Below, in pieces: positions 9,824 through 18,952 of a stretch of 64,000 nucleotides of DNA. A program made the translations under genes and the position numbers. The stretch's first letter is position 1. Each line of letters begins with the position of its first letter. Below the pieces are notes generated by a model, which saw only the letters and a program-made list of their open reading frames with translations, had not been told where the DNA came from and made no database searches. This stretch comes from Hoeflea sp. (lineage in GTDB: Bacteria; Pseudomonadota; Alphaproteobacteria; Rhizobiales; Rhizobiaceae). Where the stretch lies: positions 26,736 through 90,735 of the forward strand of contig NZ_NVXQ01000027.1 in the NCBI RefSeq assembly GCF_002733955.1, read 5' to 3'.

Positions 9824-9847
9824 GGCGCCGCGTATCCGCGCGGCGCC
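9824..9847 (+). other. intercistronic stem-loop between phnD and phnC
   Basis: GGCGCCGCG-TATCCG-CGCGGCGCC, perfect 9-bp stem. Confidence 0.6.
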
Positions 9848-9871
9848 GCTTTCCTTTCGTGACGGGGCCCC

Positions 9872-10672
9872 ATGCTCGAACTCAAGAACCTGACCAAGAC
9901 CTATCGCACCGGCGACAAGGCACTGACGAACGTGACCCTGACCATTCCGAAGGGCCAGGTCATGGCCCTGATCGGACCATCGGGTGCGGGCAAATCGACG
10001 CTTATCCGCTGCATCAACCGGCTGGTCGAGCCGACCGAGGGCAGCGTCATCCTCGACGGCACCAATATCACCACCCTGGGTTCCGGCGCGCTCCGCAAGA
10101 TACGCCGCAAGATGGGCATGATCTTCCAGCAATACGCGCTGGTCGAACGCCTCACCGTGATGGAAAACGTGCTCTCCGGACGTCTTGGCTATGTCGGCTT
10201 CTGGCGCTCCTATTTCCGCAAATATCCTCAGGCCGATATCGACGAGGCATTCCGCCTTCTCGACCGGGTCGGCCTTCTCGCCATGGCCGACAAGCGCGCC
10301 GACGAACTCTCCGGCGGCCAACGCCAGCGCGTCGGCATTGCCCGCGCCCTGATCCAGGATCCGCGCCTGCTCTTGGTCGATGAGCCGACCGCCTCGCTCG
10401 ATCCCAAGACCTCGCGCCAGATCATGCGGCTGATCTGCGAACTCTGCGCCGAGCGCGATCTCGCCGCCGTCATCAACATTCACGATGTGGCGCTGGCGCA
10501 GATGTTCGTCGAGCGCATTGTCGGCCTCAAGGCTGGTGAACTCGCCTTTGACGGCAAACCGACCGAAATGACCGAAGACGTTCTCACCAACATCTATGGC
10601 GAAGAGGACTGGCAGGCCACAATCCGCGACGTCGACGAAGAGGATTCCGGCGCCGAGGAATCGGCTGCATGA
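9872..10672 (+). CDS. phnC: phosphonate ABC transporter ATP-binding protein
   Basis: [53 protein letters not shown]. Confidence 0.95.
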   Translation: MLELKNLTKTYRTGDKALTNVTLTIPKGQVMALIGPSGAGKSTLIRCINRLVEPTEGSVILDGTNITTLGSGALRKIRRKMGMIFQQYALVERLTVMENVLSGRLGYVGFWRSYFRKYPQADIDEAFRLLDRVGLLAMADKRADELSGGQRQRVGIARALIQDPRLLLVDEPTASLDPKTSRQIMRLICELCAERDLAAVINIHDVALAQMFVERIVGLKAGELAFDGKPTEMTEDVLTNIYGEEDWQATIRDVDEEDSGAEESAA

Positions 10673-11484
10673 CCACCGCCACCCTTGAAGCCAGGCTCGG
10701 CACCGCCTGGAAGAAGCCGCCGCTAATCACCAATCCGGCCCTGCGCTGGGGCCTGTTCATCGGCGCAGCCATCTACATCGTACTCGCCGTCGCCTCGATC
10801 GACGTCAACTGGTCACGCGTTGCCGAAGGCTTGAGCCGTGGCTGGGCCTTCATTACCTCGTTTTTCAATCCCGATTTCACCTCGCGCGGCAGCGACATCT
10901 GGGACGGCATTCTCGAGAGCATCATCATCACCATCACCTCGACGGTGGTGGGCATCCTGATCTCGATCCCGATCGGCCTCGGTGCTGCGCGCAACATCGC
11001 GCCACTGCCGGTCTATCTGGTCTGCCGCGCCATTGTTGCGCTGTCGCGGGCCTTGAACGAGATCATCGTCGCCATCCTGCTGGTGGCGATCTTCGGCTTC
11101 GGCCCGCTCGCAGGCTTCCTCACGCTTTCCTTTGCCACCATCGGCTTCCTCGCCAAGCTCCTGGCCGAGGACATCGAGGAGATGGACAAGGTGCAGGCGG
11201 AAGCCATCCGCGCCACCGGCTCGACCTGGATGCAATGGATCAATTACGGCGTCCAGCCGCAGGTCATGCCCCGGCTGATCGGCCTGTCGATGTACCGTCT
11301 CGACATCAATTTCCGCGAATCCGCGGTGTTGGGCCTGGTCGGCGCCGGCGGTATCGGGGCAACGCTGAACACCGCCTTCGACCGTTATGAATTCGACACC
11401 GCGGCGGCGATCCTCTTGATCATCATCGTCACCGTCATGGCGCTGGAATATCTCTCCGGCATCATCAGGGCAAAGGTGCAATAA
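10669..11484 (+). CDS. phnE: phosphonate ABC transporter permease
   Basis: PhnE-like: [28 protein letters not shown]...[27 protein letters not shown]. Confidence 0.93.
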   Translation: MTTATLEARLGTAWKKPPLITNPALRWGLFIGAAIYIVLAVASIDVNWSRVAEGLSRGWAFITSFFNPDFTSRGSDIWDGILESIIITITSTVVGILISIPIGLGAARNIAPLPVYLVCRAIVALSRALNEIIVAILLVAIFGFGPLAGFLTLSFATIGFLAKLLAEDIEEMDKVQAEAIRATGSTWMQWINYGVQPQVMPRLIGLSMYRLDINFRESAVLGLVGAGGIGATLNTAFDRYEFDTAAAILLIIIVTVMALEYLSGIIRAKVQ

Positions 11485-12302
11485 TGCCGGTATCAACTGA
11501 CGCACAGGGCGCCAAAATCTGGCAATTGCGCAACCGCAACCAGACGCTCACCCGCTGGGCCGGCTATCTCGCAGCCGTCGCCATCTTCATGTGGTGCTGG
11601 CAGCGGATTTCCGAGGCCACGACCTGGTTCTTCGTCTGGGATGCGCCGCGGATTGCGGCCGATATCGGCGGCCGTGCCTGGCCACCGCGCTGGTCCTATA
11701 TGGAAAAGCTCTGGGGTCCGCTCTGGGACACGCTCAACATGGCGACGCTGGGTACCCTGCTGGCTTTGGTCATGGCGGTGCCGGTGGCTTTCCTCGCGGC
11801 CCGCAACACCACCCCGAGCACCATGTTCATCCGGCCGATCGCGCTGTTCATCATCGTGGCGACCCGCTCGATCAACTCGCTGATCTGGGCGCTTCTGCTG
11901 GTCGCCGTGATCGGCCCCGGCGTGTTTGCCGGATTGCTGGCGATTGCCTTCCGCTCGATCGGCTTCTGCGCCAAGCTGCTCTATGAGGCGATCGAGGAGA
12001 TCGACCACACCCAGGTCGAGGCGATCACCGCAACCGGCGCAAGCCGCTGGCAGGTGATGGCCTACGGCATCGTGCCACAGATCATGCCCGCCTTTACCGG
12101 CATCAGCGTGTTCCGCTGGGACATCAACATCCGTGAATCCACCGTCCTCGGCCTTGTCGGCGCCGGCGGCATCGGGCTGCAACTGCAATCTTCGCTCAAC
12201 ACCCTTGCCTGGCCGCAGGTAACACTGATCCTGATCGTCATTCTGGCGGCAGTGGTGATCGGCGAATGGGTATCCGCCAAGGTGCGCGGAGCCATCATTT
12301 GA
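11484..12302 (+). CDS. phnE: phosphonate ABC transporter permease, second subunit
   Basis: PhnE-like: VATRSINSLIWALLLVAVIGPGVFAGLLAI...[29 protein letters not shown]; overlaps phnE1 stop. Confidence 0.93.
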   Translation: MPVSTDAQGAKIWQLRNRNQTLTRWAGYLAAVAIFMWCWQRISEATTWFFVWDAPRIAADIGGRAWPPRWSYMEKLWGPLWDTLNMATLGTLLALVMAVPVAFLAARNTTPSTMFIRPIALFIIVATRSINSLIWALLLVAVIGPGVFAGLLAIAFRSIGFCAKLLYEAIEEIDHTQVEAITATGASRWQVMAYGIVPQIMPAFTGISVFRWDINIRESTVLGLVGAGGIGLQLQSSLNTLAWPQVTLILIVILAAVVIGEWVSAKVRGAII

Positions 12303-13222
12303 GCACGGGTGCAGCAATCCTTGAAGGCGCGGACACGGCTGTCGCCTTTACCGAATACGAATCCGTGCGCCACCGCTTGCCGGCTCCGCGCGCGCCGATG
12401 GCCCCGGTCCGCGCAGAGCATCTGGATGCCATCGCCGATCATTTCGACGTTTTTCTGCTCGATGCCTTCGGCGTGCTCAACATCGGCGAGAGGGCCATTC
12501 CCGGCGTGGTCGACCGCGTCAACGGATTGCGTCAGCGCGGCAAACAGGTGCTCGTGGTCACCAATGCCGCCGGCTACCCCTCCTCGGTGCTGCATGAGCG
12601 CTACCGGCGGCTTGGCTACAGCTTTGAGACCTCGGACGTAGTCTCGAGCCGGATGGCGCTGCTCAAGGGCTTGAGCAACCATGCGCATCGCAAATGGGGC
12701 CTGGTGGCAGCGCCGAAATTCGGCCGCGAAGAACTGCCCGAAGGCGCGGTCTTTCTTGAGGACGATCCGGCTGCCTATGCTGAAGCCGAAGGTTTTCTGA
12801 TGCTCGGCGCATCGGCCTGGAGCGAGACCCGGCAGGCACTGCTCGAACAGGCACTCAAGGACAACCCGCGCGAGCTGCTGGTCGGCAATCCCGATCTGGT
12901 CGCCCCGGTGGAATCGGGCCTGTCGCGCGAACCCGGCCACTACGCCCACCGGCTGGCCTCCGCCAGCGGCGTTGAACCGGTGTTTTACGGCAAGCCCTTC
13001 CCCGCGATCTTTGACCTGGCGCGTGAGCGGATCCGCCCGGGCACCCCCGATGATCGTGTGGTCATGGTCGGCGACACGCTGCACACCGATATTCTCGGCG
13101 GCAGCGCGGCCGGGTTCCGCACCGCTCTGATCCAGGGCTACGGCTTCTTCGATGGCGCCGATCCGGATGCGTCGATTGCCGGCTGCGGCATCACGCCCGA
13201 CTTCATTCTCGACCGCCCCTGA
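12299..13222 (+). CDS. HAD-family (class IIA, NagD-like) phosphatase
   Basis: FLLDAFGVLNIGERAIPGVVDRVNGLRQRGKQVLVVTNAAG...VVMVGDTLHTDILGGSAAGFRTALIQGYG; likely TTG start overlapping the phnE2 stop. Confidence 0.85.
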   Translation: MSTGAAILEGADTAVAFTEYESVRHRLPAPRAPMAPVRAEHLDAIADHFDVFLLDAFGVLNIGERAIPGVVDRVNGLRQRGKQVLVVTNAAGYPSSVLHERYRRLGYSFETSDVVSSRMALLKGLSNHAHRKWGLVAAPKFGREELPEGAVFLEDDPAAYAEAEGFLMLGASAWSETRQALLEQALKDNPRELLVGNPDLVAPVESGLSREPGHYAHRLASASGVEPVFYGKPFPAIFDLARERIRPGTPDDRVVMVGDTLHTDILGGSAAGFRTALIQGYGFFDGADPDASIAGCGITPDFILDRP

Positions 13223-13366
13223 ACGGTCCGGACCGCAAGGCCCGTGCTCTGAACACGGCTGCGCCGGTTTCACCCGGCACTCTTGATGCACGTCAAGGCG
13301 GCAATGCCCGCGGCTTCTATGATCCCTCCCGAACAGCCTGTTTCAATCAGCCTCCGGGAGGGCCCC

Positions 13367-15757
13367 ATGTCCGCAGCCAACAAGAATGTCATCTGGTTTG
13401 AAGATCTGTCGCGCGGCGATGTCGGCCTTGTCGGCGGCAAGAACTCGTCGCTGGGCGAAATGGTGCAGCAGCTGGGCGAAAAGGGCATCGATGTGCCGCC
13501 GGGCTTTGCCACCACCTCCGATGCCTTCCGCGCCTTCATCAAGGCCAACAATCTCAACGAGGTGATCGCCGAGGCGATGGTGATGCTCGACAGCGGCAAA
13601 CGCACGCTGGCCGAAACCGGCAAGGCGGTCCGCGCGGCCATCGTCGCGGGTGACTGGCCAGACGACATCCGCGAGGCGATCCTCTCGGCCTATCGCGAGC
13701 TCTCCGAACGCACCGGCAACACCGAGTTGTCCGTCGCCGTCCGCTCGTCAGCCACCGCCGAAGATCTGCCCGACGCGAGCTTTGCCGGCCAGCAGGAGAC
13801 CTATCTCAATGTCCGCGGCGAAGACGCCCTGCTGTCGACCTGCCGCCGCTGCTACGCGTCGCTGTTTACCGACCGGGCCATCACCTACCGCAAGATCCAG
13901 GGTTTTGATCACAACCAGGTGGCGCTCTCGATCGGCGTTCAGCTGATGGTGCGCTCCGACATCGGCGGCTCCGGCGTGATGTTCTCCATCGACACCGAAT
14001 CCGGCTTTGACAAGGTGGTGCTGATCAACGCCGCCTGGGGCCTGGGCGAAAACGTTGTGCAAGGCGCGGTCACCCCGGACGAGTACGAAGTGTTCAAGCC
14101 GCTGCTCGACACACCCGGCCTCAAGCCGATTGTGGAGAAGACCTGCGGCGCCAAGGAGATCAAGATGATCTACGCAGGCGCAGAGGGCGGTGAAACGAAA
14201 AACGTACCGACCTCGAAGGCCGAGCGCGGCGCCTATGTGCTCTCCGACGAGGAAATCCTCAACCTTGCCCGCCAGGCCGCGACCATCGAGAAGCACTACG
14301 GCCAGCCGATGGACATGGAATGGGCCAAGGACGGCGAGACCGGCAAGCTCTACATCGTCCAGGCGCGGCCCGAGACCGTGCAGTCGCGCATCGATGTCAC
14401 AGCGCTGAAAACCTACACGATCGGCAAGACCGGCAAGCCCCTGATCACCGGCCTGAGCGTCGGTGCCGCCGTCCGCGCCGGGCGCGTCTGCATGATCGAA
14501 AACGTCAAGGACATCGACAAGTTCATCGACGGCTCGATCCTGGTGACGTCGACCACCGACCCGGACTGGGTGCCGATCATGAAGCGCGCCACGGCCATCA
14601 TCACCGACCATGGCGGACGCACCTCGCATGCGGCCATTGTCAGCCGCGAACTGGGACTTCCGGCCATTGTCGGCACCGGCAACGCCACCCATGTCCTGCA
14701 CGACCAGCAGGAAGTCACCATCTCCTGCGCCGGCGGCGAAGACGGCACGGTTTATGAAGGCATAGCCGAATACGAGGTGCATGACGTCCATCTCGACCAC
14801 GTCCCCCAGACCAAGACGCGCATCATGCTCAACCTCGCCGATCCTTCGGCGGCGTTCCGCTGGTGGCGGTTGCCCGCCGAGGGCGTTGGCCTGGCGCGCA
14901 TGGAATTCGTGGTCAATTCGGCCGTCCGCGTCCATCCGATGGCGCTGGTGCATTTCGACACCCTCATGGACGAAGCGGCCAAGGCAGAGATTGCCGAGCT
15001 GACCCGGCGCTATGACAACAAGGCCGATTACTTCGTCGAGACCCTGGCCCGCGGCCTGTCGCGCATCGCCGCCGTCGCCTATCCGAAGCCGGTGATCGTG
15101 CGGATGAGCGATTTCAAGACCAATGAATATGCCGAGCTTCTGGGCGGTCACGCCTTCGAGCCCAAGGAAGAAAACCCGATGATCGGCTTCCGCGGCGCCT
15201 CGCGCTACTATTCCGACAATTACCGCGAGGGCTTTGCGCTCGAATGCAAGGCGATCAAGATGCTGCGCGAACAGATGGGCTTTGACAATGTCGTGGTCAT
15301 GATCCCGTTCTGCCGCTCGCCCGACGAGGCCGACAAGGTGCTCGCCGTGATGGCTGACAACGGCCTCAAGCGCGGCGAAAACGGGCTTCAGGTCTACGTC
15401 ATGGGCGAGATCCCCTCCAATGTCATCCGGGCTGCCGAATTCGCTGAACGCTTTGACGGCTTCTCCATCGGCTCGAACGATCTGACCCAGCTGACACTCG
15501 GCGTCGACCGCGATTCCGGCGAACTGGCCGACCTGTTCAGCGAAGACGACCCGGCGGTGATCTGGATGATCGAAACCCTGATCGAGCGGGCCCATTCGGC
15601 CGGTGCCAAGGTCGGGCTTTGCGGCCAGGCGCCCTCCAACAACCCCGCATTCGCAAAACTGCTGGTGCAGGCCGGCATCGACACCATCTCGGTGACACCG
15701 GACAGTTTCGTGGCGGTCAAGGAGAATGTCGCCGAGGCGGAGAAGGCAGGAAAATAA
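13367..15757 (+). CDS. ppsA: phosphoenolpyruvate synthase
   Basis: MSAANKNVIWFEDLSRGDVGLVGGKNSSLGEMVQQL; ITDHGGRTSHAAIVSRELGLPAIVG phosphohistidine motif; VGLCGQAPSNNPAFAKLL. Confidence 0.96.
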   Translation: MSAANKNVIWFEDLSRGDVGLVGGKNSSLGEMVQQLGEKGIDVPPGFATTSDAFRAFIKANNLNEVIAEAMVMLDSGKRTLAETGKAVRAAIVAGDWPDDIREAILSAYRELSERTGNTELSVAVRSSATAEDLPDASFAGQQETYLNVRGEDALLSTCRRCYASLFTDRAITYRKIQGFDHNQVALSIGVQLMVRSDIGGSGVMFSIDTESGFDKVVLINAAWGLGENVVQGAVTPDEYEVFKPLLDTPGLKPIVEKTCGAKEIKMIYAGAEGGETKNVPTSKAERGAYVLSDEEILNLARQAATIEKHYGQPMDMEWAKDGETGKLYIVQARPETVQSRIDVTALKTYTIGKTGKPLITGLSVGAAVRAGRVCMIENVKDIDKFIDGSILVTSTTDPDWVPIMKRATAIITDHGGRTSHAAIVSRELGLPAIVGTGNATHVLHDQQEVTISCAGGEDGTVYEGIAEYEVHDVHLDHVPQTKTRIMLNLADPSAAFRWWRLPAEGVGLARMEFVVNSAVRVHPMALVHFDTLMDEAAKAEIAELTRRYDNKADYFVETLARGLSRIAAVAYPKPVIVRMSDFKTNEYAELLGGHAFEPKEENPMIGFRGASRYYSDNYREGFALECKAIKMLREQMGFDNVVVMIPFCRSPDEADKVLAVMADNGLKRGENGLQVYVMGEIPSNVIRAAEFAERFDGFSIGSNDLTQLTLGVDRDSGELADLFSEDDPAVIWMIETLIERAHSAGAKVGLCGQAPSNNPAFAKLLVQAGIDTISVTPDSFVAVKENVAEAEKAGK

Positions 15758-15819
15758 ACCCCTGAGACACCTTCGAAGCGGTATTGAATCCGCCCTGCTC
15801 CCTGTGTGATGGTCTGCGC

Positions 15820-16767
15820 ATGTCCGACATCCTAACCATCACTCTCAATCCGGCCCTTGATATATCGACCGCGGTCGGAACGGTGACACCTGGGCCGAAA
15901 CTCAGGTGTGAAGAGCCGCGTTACGACCCCGGTGGCGGCGGGGTCAACGTCTCGCGTGCCATCAAGCGGCTGGGCGGCCAGTCGAAAGCCTTCGTGGCGC
16001 TCGGCGGCGAAAACGGTGCGGCGTTCAAGGCATTGCTTGATGCCGAAGACATTGCTGTCGAGCATTTTGAGGTGTCGGGAAACACCCGCCAGTCTTTCGC
16101 CGTTCTTGAAAGCACGACCGGACGTCAGTACCGATTTCAATTGCCCTGCCCGCCCTGGTCGTCGGACCAGACCGACAGCGCGCTTGCGAGATTGGAGCCG
16201 CTGTTAAGTGGTGGCAGCATCGTTGTTCTGTCGGGCAGCATGCCGACGGAAGTGCCTGCGGCGATCGTTGAAACCATCAACAAGATGGCGGTTGAGAGCG
16301 GTGCCGAGCTCATTCTCGACACATCCGGGCAAGCTCTTACAGCGGCTGCGGCCAACCGCGGCCCCGCTTTCGCACTTTTGCGGATGGATGGTGCCGAAGC
16401 CGCAGAGGTTTCGGGCAGGACATTTTCCTCACCTGCTCAACTGGCAGATTACGGCATGGAGCTGATCCGCGCCGGCGCGGCCCACAGGCTGGTGATGTCG
16501 ATGGGGGCTTCGGGCACCGTTGGCGTGTCGGCCACCGAGCGGTTCTTCTGCAGCCCGCCAAGGCTTGAAACACTCAGCGCGGTCGGCGCCGGCGACAGCA
16601 TGGTCGCGGCCATCGCGCTTGAACTGTCGCGCGGCGGCAGCTTGCGCGATGCGGTTCGTCACGGCGTAGCCGCTGCCGGATCAGCCGTGCTGACGCCAGC
16701 CACCGAACTCTGCTCCAAGGCCATGGCAGACGAGATCCTGGAGAAGGTGGTGACGAAGGAGATCTGA
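15820..16767 (+). CDS. PfkB-family sugar kinase (1-phosphofructokinase/6-phosphofructokinase II-like)
   Basis: MSDILTITLNPALDISTAVGTVTPGPKLRCEEPRYDPGGGGVNVSRAIKRLGG; C-terminal VGAGDSMVAAIA. Confidence 0.9.
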   Translation: MSDILTITLNPALDISTAVGTVTPGPKLRCEEPRYDPGGGGVNVSRAIKRLGGQSKAFVALGGENGAAFKALLDAEDIAVEHFEVSGNTRQSFAVLESTTGRQYRFQLPCPPWSSDQTDSALARLEPLLSGGSIVVLSGSMPTEVPAAIVETINKMAVESGAELILDTSGQALTAAAANRGPAFALLRMDGAEAAEVSGRTFSSPAQLADYGMELIRAGAAHRLVMSMGASGTVGVSATERFFCSPPRLETLSAVGAGDSMVAAIALELSRGGSLRDAVRHGVAAAGSAVLTPATELCSKAMADEILEKVVTKEI

Positions 16768-16825
16768 GCGCTCGTCCACCGCCTGACCGTGCAGAGGTCG
16801 CATCACCGCTGCAACAGTCGTCCAC

Positions 16826-17725
16826 TCAGTCTGAACTCTCGGTGATCACCCCGGCATCAAGCAGCTCCCCAGCCTCCGGGTACCACATGCTTCCCGGCGC
16901 CGCTGAATGCATGCGCGAGACGAAATCCCGGCTGACGCCGGCCTCGAGAAACAGCTTCTGGTCCTTCTTCTCCTCGGCTCTCGGATCAGCGCCGAGAACA
17001 TGGTAAGAAGCCAAGATCCTGTATTGATGAAAACCAAGTTTGGCACCGGGCCTAAGCTGCCGCTTGCGCCCGCCGATAAATGCGGTGGTGCAGGCGGATG
17101 AGCATTCATCCGTCACCGTGGTTGTCAGGCCATTCTCCCGAAACAGACGCGACAGACCGCGCGCCTCATAGATGTTCCCGCCCTCGCTCGACAGGGCGAT
17201 CTCGTAAATTTCACTGTCTTGCGCAAGCAAGGCCGCAAGCCGCCGGGTGATCCCAAGTTCCAGCGTACCCTTGATCGACAACACCCCGTCCGGCTGGGCT
17301 GCAATCATATATTTTGCGGCGCGCTCGGCCTCCATGGTCGAAGCAAAATTCTTGTAGTCCGGCGCCTCGATCGTCATCTGCCAGGCTTGCAGCGAATAGC
17401 TGGCGGTAAACCAGAAGGCGATCAGCAGGCCGAGTTGTCCGCCCCAGTGAAGCGCGATCCCGCCATGATCGACAATATGCGCTTCCCCCGCGCGGATCAC
17501 GCCCACCGCCTGCCAGACAAAGACAATGCCGTGCAGGAAGAAGGCAGCAATCAGCACCGCCGGCGCCCAGTCATGATAATCCTGGTACTGGGCAGGTTTC
17601 GCAATTTCCTGCAACACGAAGATTGCCGCACGGACGCCAACGAGATTAACGAGGAAGGACCATGCCAGCCCTTGTTGGCCCCGCCAATGGGCGACGATAT
17701 AGCATTGAACGGCACCTGATGTCAT
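16826..17725 (-). CDS. multi-TM protein with C-terminal ClpP/crotonase-like domain
   Basis: N-terminal TM segments; LSIKGTLELGITRRLAALLAQDSEIYEIALSSEGGNIYEARGLSRLFRENGLTTTVTDECSSACTTAFIGGRKRQLRPGAKLGFHQY. Confidence 0.75.
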   Translation of the reverse strand: MTSGAVQCYIVAHWRGQQGLAWSFLVNLVGVRAAIFVLQEIAKPAQYQDYHDWAPAVLIAAFFLHGIVFVWQAVGVIRAGEAHIVDHGGIALHWGGQLGLLIAFWFTASYSLQAWQMTIEAPDYKNFASTMEAERAAKYMIAAQPDGVLSIKGTLELGITRRLAALLAQDSEIYEIALSSEGGNIYEARGLSRLFRENGLTTTVTDECSSACTTAFIGGRKRQLRPGAKLGFHQYRILASYHVLGADPRAEEKKDQKLFLEAGVSRDFVSRMHSAAPGSMWYPEAGELLDAGVITESSD

Positions 17726-17785
17726 GCCGCCAGGATATCACACCCTGGCGCGCTTCACCCAATCGGCTGCGGCACAGGTGCGTCG

Positions 17786-18718
17786 TCAGAACTTCAGTTT
17801 CGACGTGTAATCCGAGATCACCCCGGCGCTTCGCTTGAGCGCCGCCCGCTCGTCTGCGTCCAGGTCCGGCATCAAGGTTGCCACGATCCCCTCGCGGCCA
17901 ATGATGCGTGGCAGCGACAGGGCGATGTCGCGCACGCCCTCGATCTCGTCGGTGACCTGGGAGACGCTGAGCACAGTGCGCTCATCATCGGTGATGGAAC
18001 TCACAATCCGGGCAAGCCCGGCGCCGATGCCGTACCAGGTCGCTCCCTTGCCCTCGATGATGGTATAGGCGGCCCCGCGCACCTGCTCCGCAATTGAGGA
18101 ACGGGCGGCTTCATCGAGCGGGCGGCCGATCTGCTTGGCAAATGACACGATCGGGACACTGCCGGCCATCGCGCTCGACCAGACACAGACTTCGCTGTCG
18201 CCATGCTCGCCCAGCACATAGGCATGCACGGAATTCGGCGCGATGCCGAGATGGTCGCCGAGCAGGCTTCTCAGCCGCGCTGTATCAAGGATGGTGCCGG
18301 AGCCGATCACCCGTTCGGGCGGCAGACCGGCAATGCGTTGTGCGGCGAATGTCATCACATCAAGCGGATTGGTGGCAATCAGCAGGATAGCGTCGGGAGC
18401 AGCCTGCATGACACCGCCGATAACCGCCTTGAACACCTCGACATTGCGCTCGAGCAGCGCCAATCGGCTCTCGCCCGGCTTCTGGCTGACACCGGCGGCG
18501 ATGATGACCACCGCAGCCCCGTCCAGATCGGCATATTCACCGGCCCGAACGGCCACGGTGGTGGCAAACGGCGTGGCGTGGGCAATATCCTGCGCCTGGG
18601 CGCGGGCCAGGGCACTATTGTGATCCACCAGCACGATCTGCGTGCCGACCCCCATCAGCGCCATGGCATAGGCGCTCGCGCTGCCCACCATTCCGGTCCC
18701 GACGATTCCGATTTTCAT
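17786..18718 (-). CDS. ldh: L-lactate dehydrogenase
   Basis: MKIGIVGTGMVGSASAYAMALMGVGTQIVLVDHN...LIATNPLDVMTFAAQRIAGLPPERVIGSGTILDTARLR...GEHGDSEV. Confidence 0.92.
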   Translation of the reverse strand: MKIGIVGTGMVGSASAYAMALMGVGTQIVLVDHNSALARAQAQDIAHATPFATTVAVRAGEYADLDGAAVVIIAAGVSQKPGESRLALLERNVEVFKAVIGGVMQAAPDAILLIATNPLDVMTFAAQRIAGLPPERVIGSGTILDTARLRSLLGDHLGIAPNSVHAYVLGEHGDSEVCVWSSAMAGSVPIVSFAKQIGRPLDEAARSSIAEQVRGAAYTIIEGKGATWYGIGAGLARIVSSITDDERTVLSVSQVTDEIEGVRDIALSLPRIIGREGIVATLMPDLDADERAALKRSAGVISDYTSKLKF

Positions 18719-18952
18719 CTGGCTTCTGCTCCGAAGATTGATCCGCGCTGTTTCACGCGCCTGATAATCTACTAGCAGACCTGCCGGCCCGGCAATGTGA
18801 CAAAGGTCAAATCAGCTCAAGCGTCCGCTGCTTCCAGAGGGAGCAGCCGACCGCCCCCTGCCCGGCGCAGCCAGCGGAACAACACTGGCTGCCGGAAGCA
18901 GCGGACCGGTTCCTGCAAACTGGGGCCGCGTCGGCAACGCGGAGCCCCGGTG

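Noticed and set aside
13748-15595. 615-aa minus-strand ORF opposite ppsA
   Set aside because: Antisense shadow ORF caused by high GC and codon bias; the + strand encodes an unmistakable PEP synthase.
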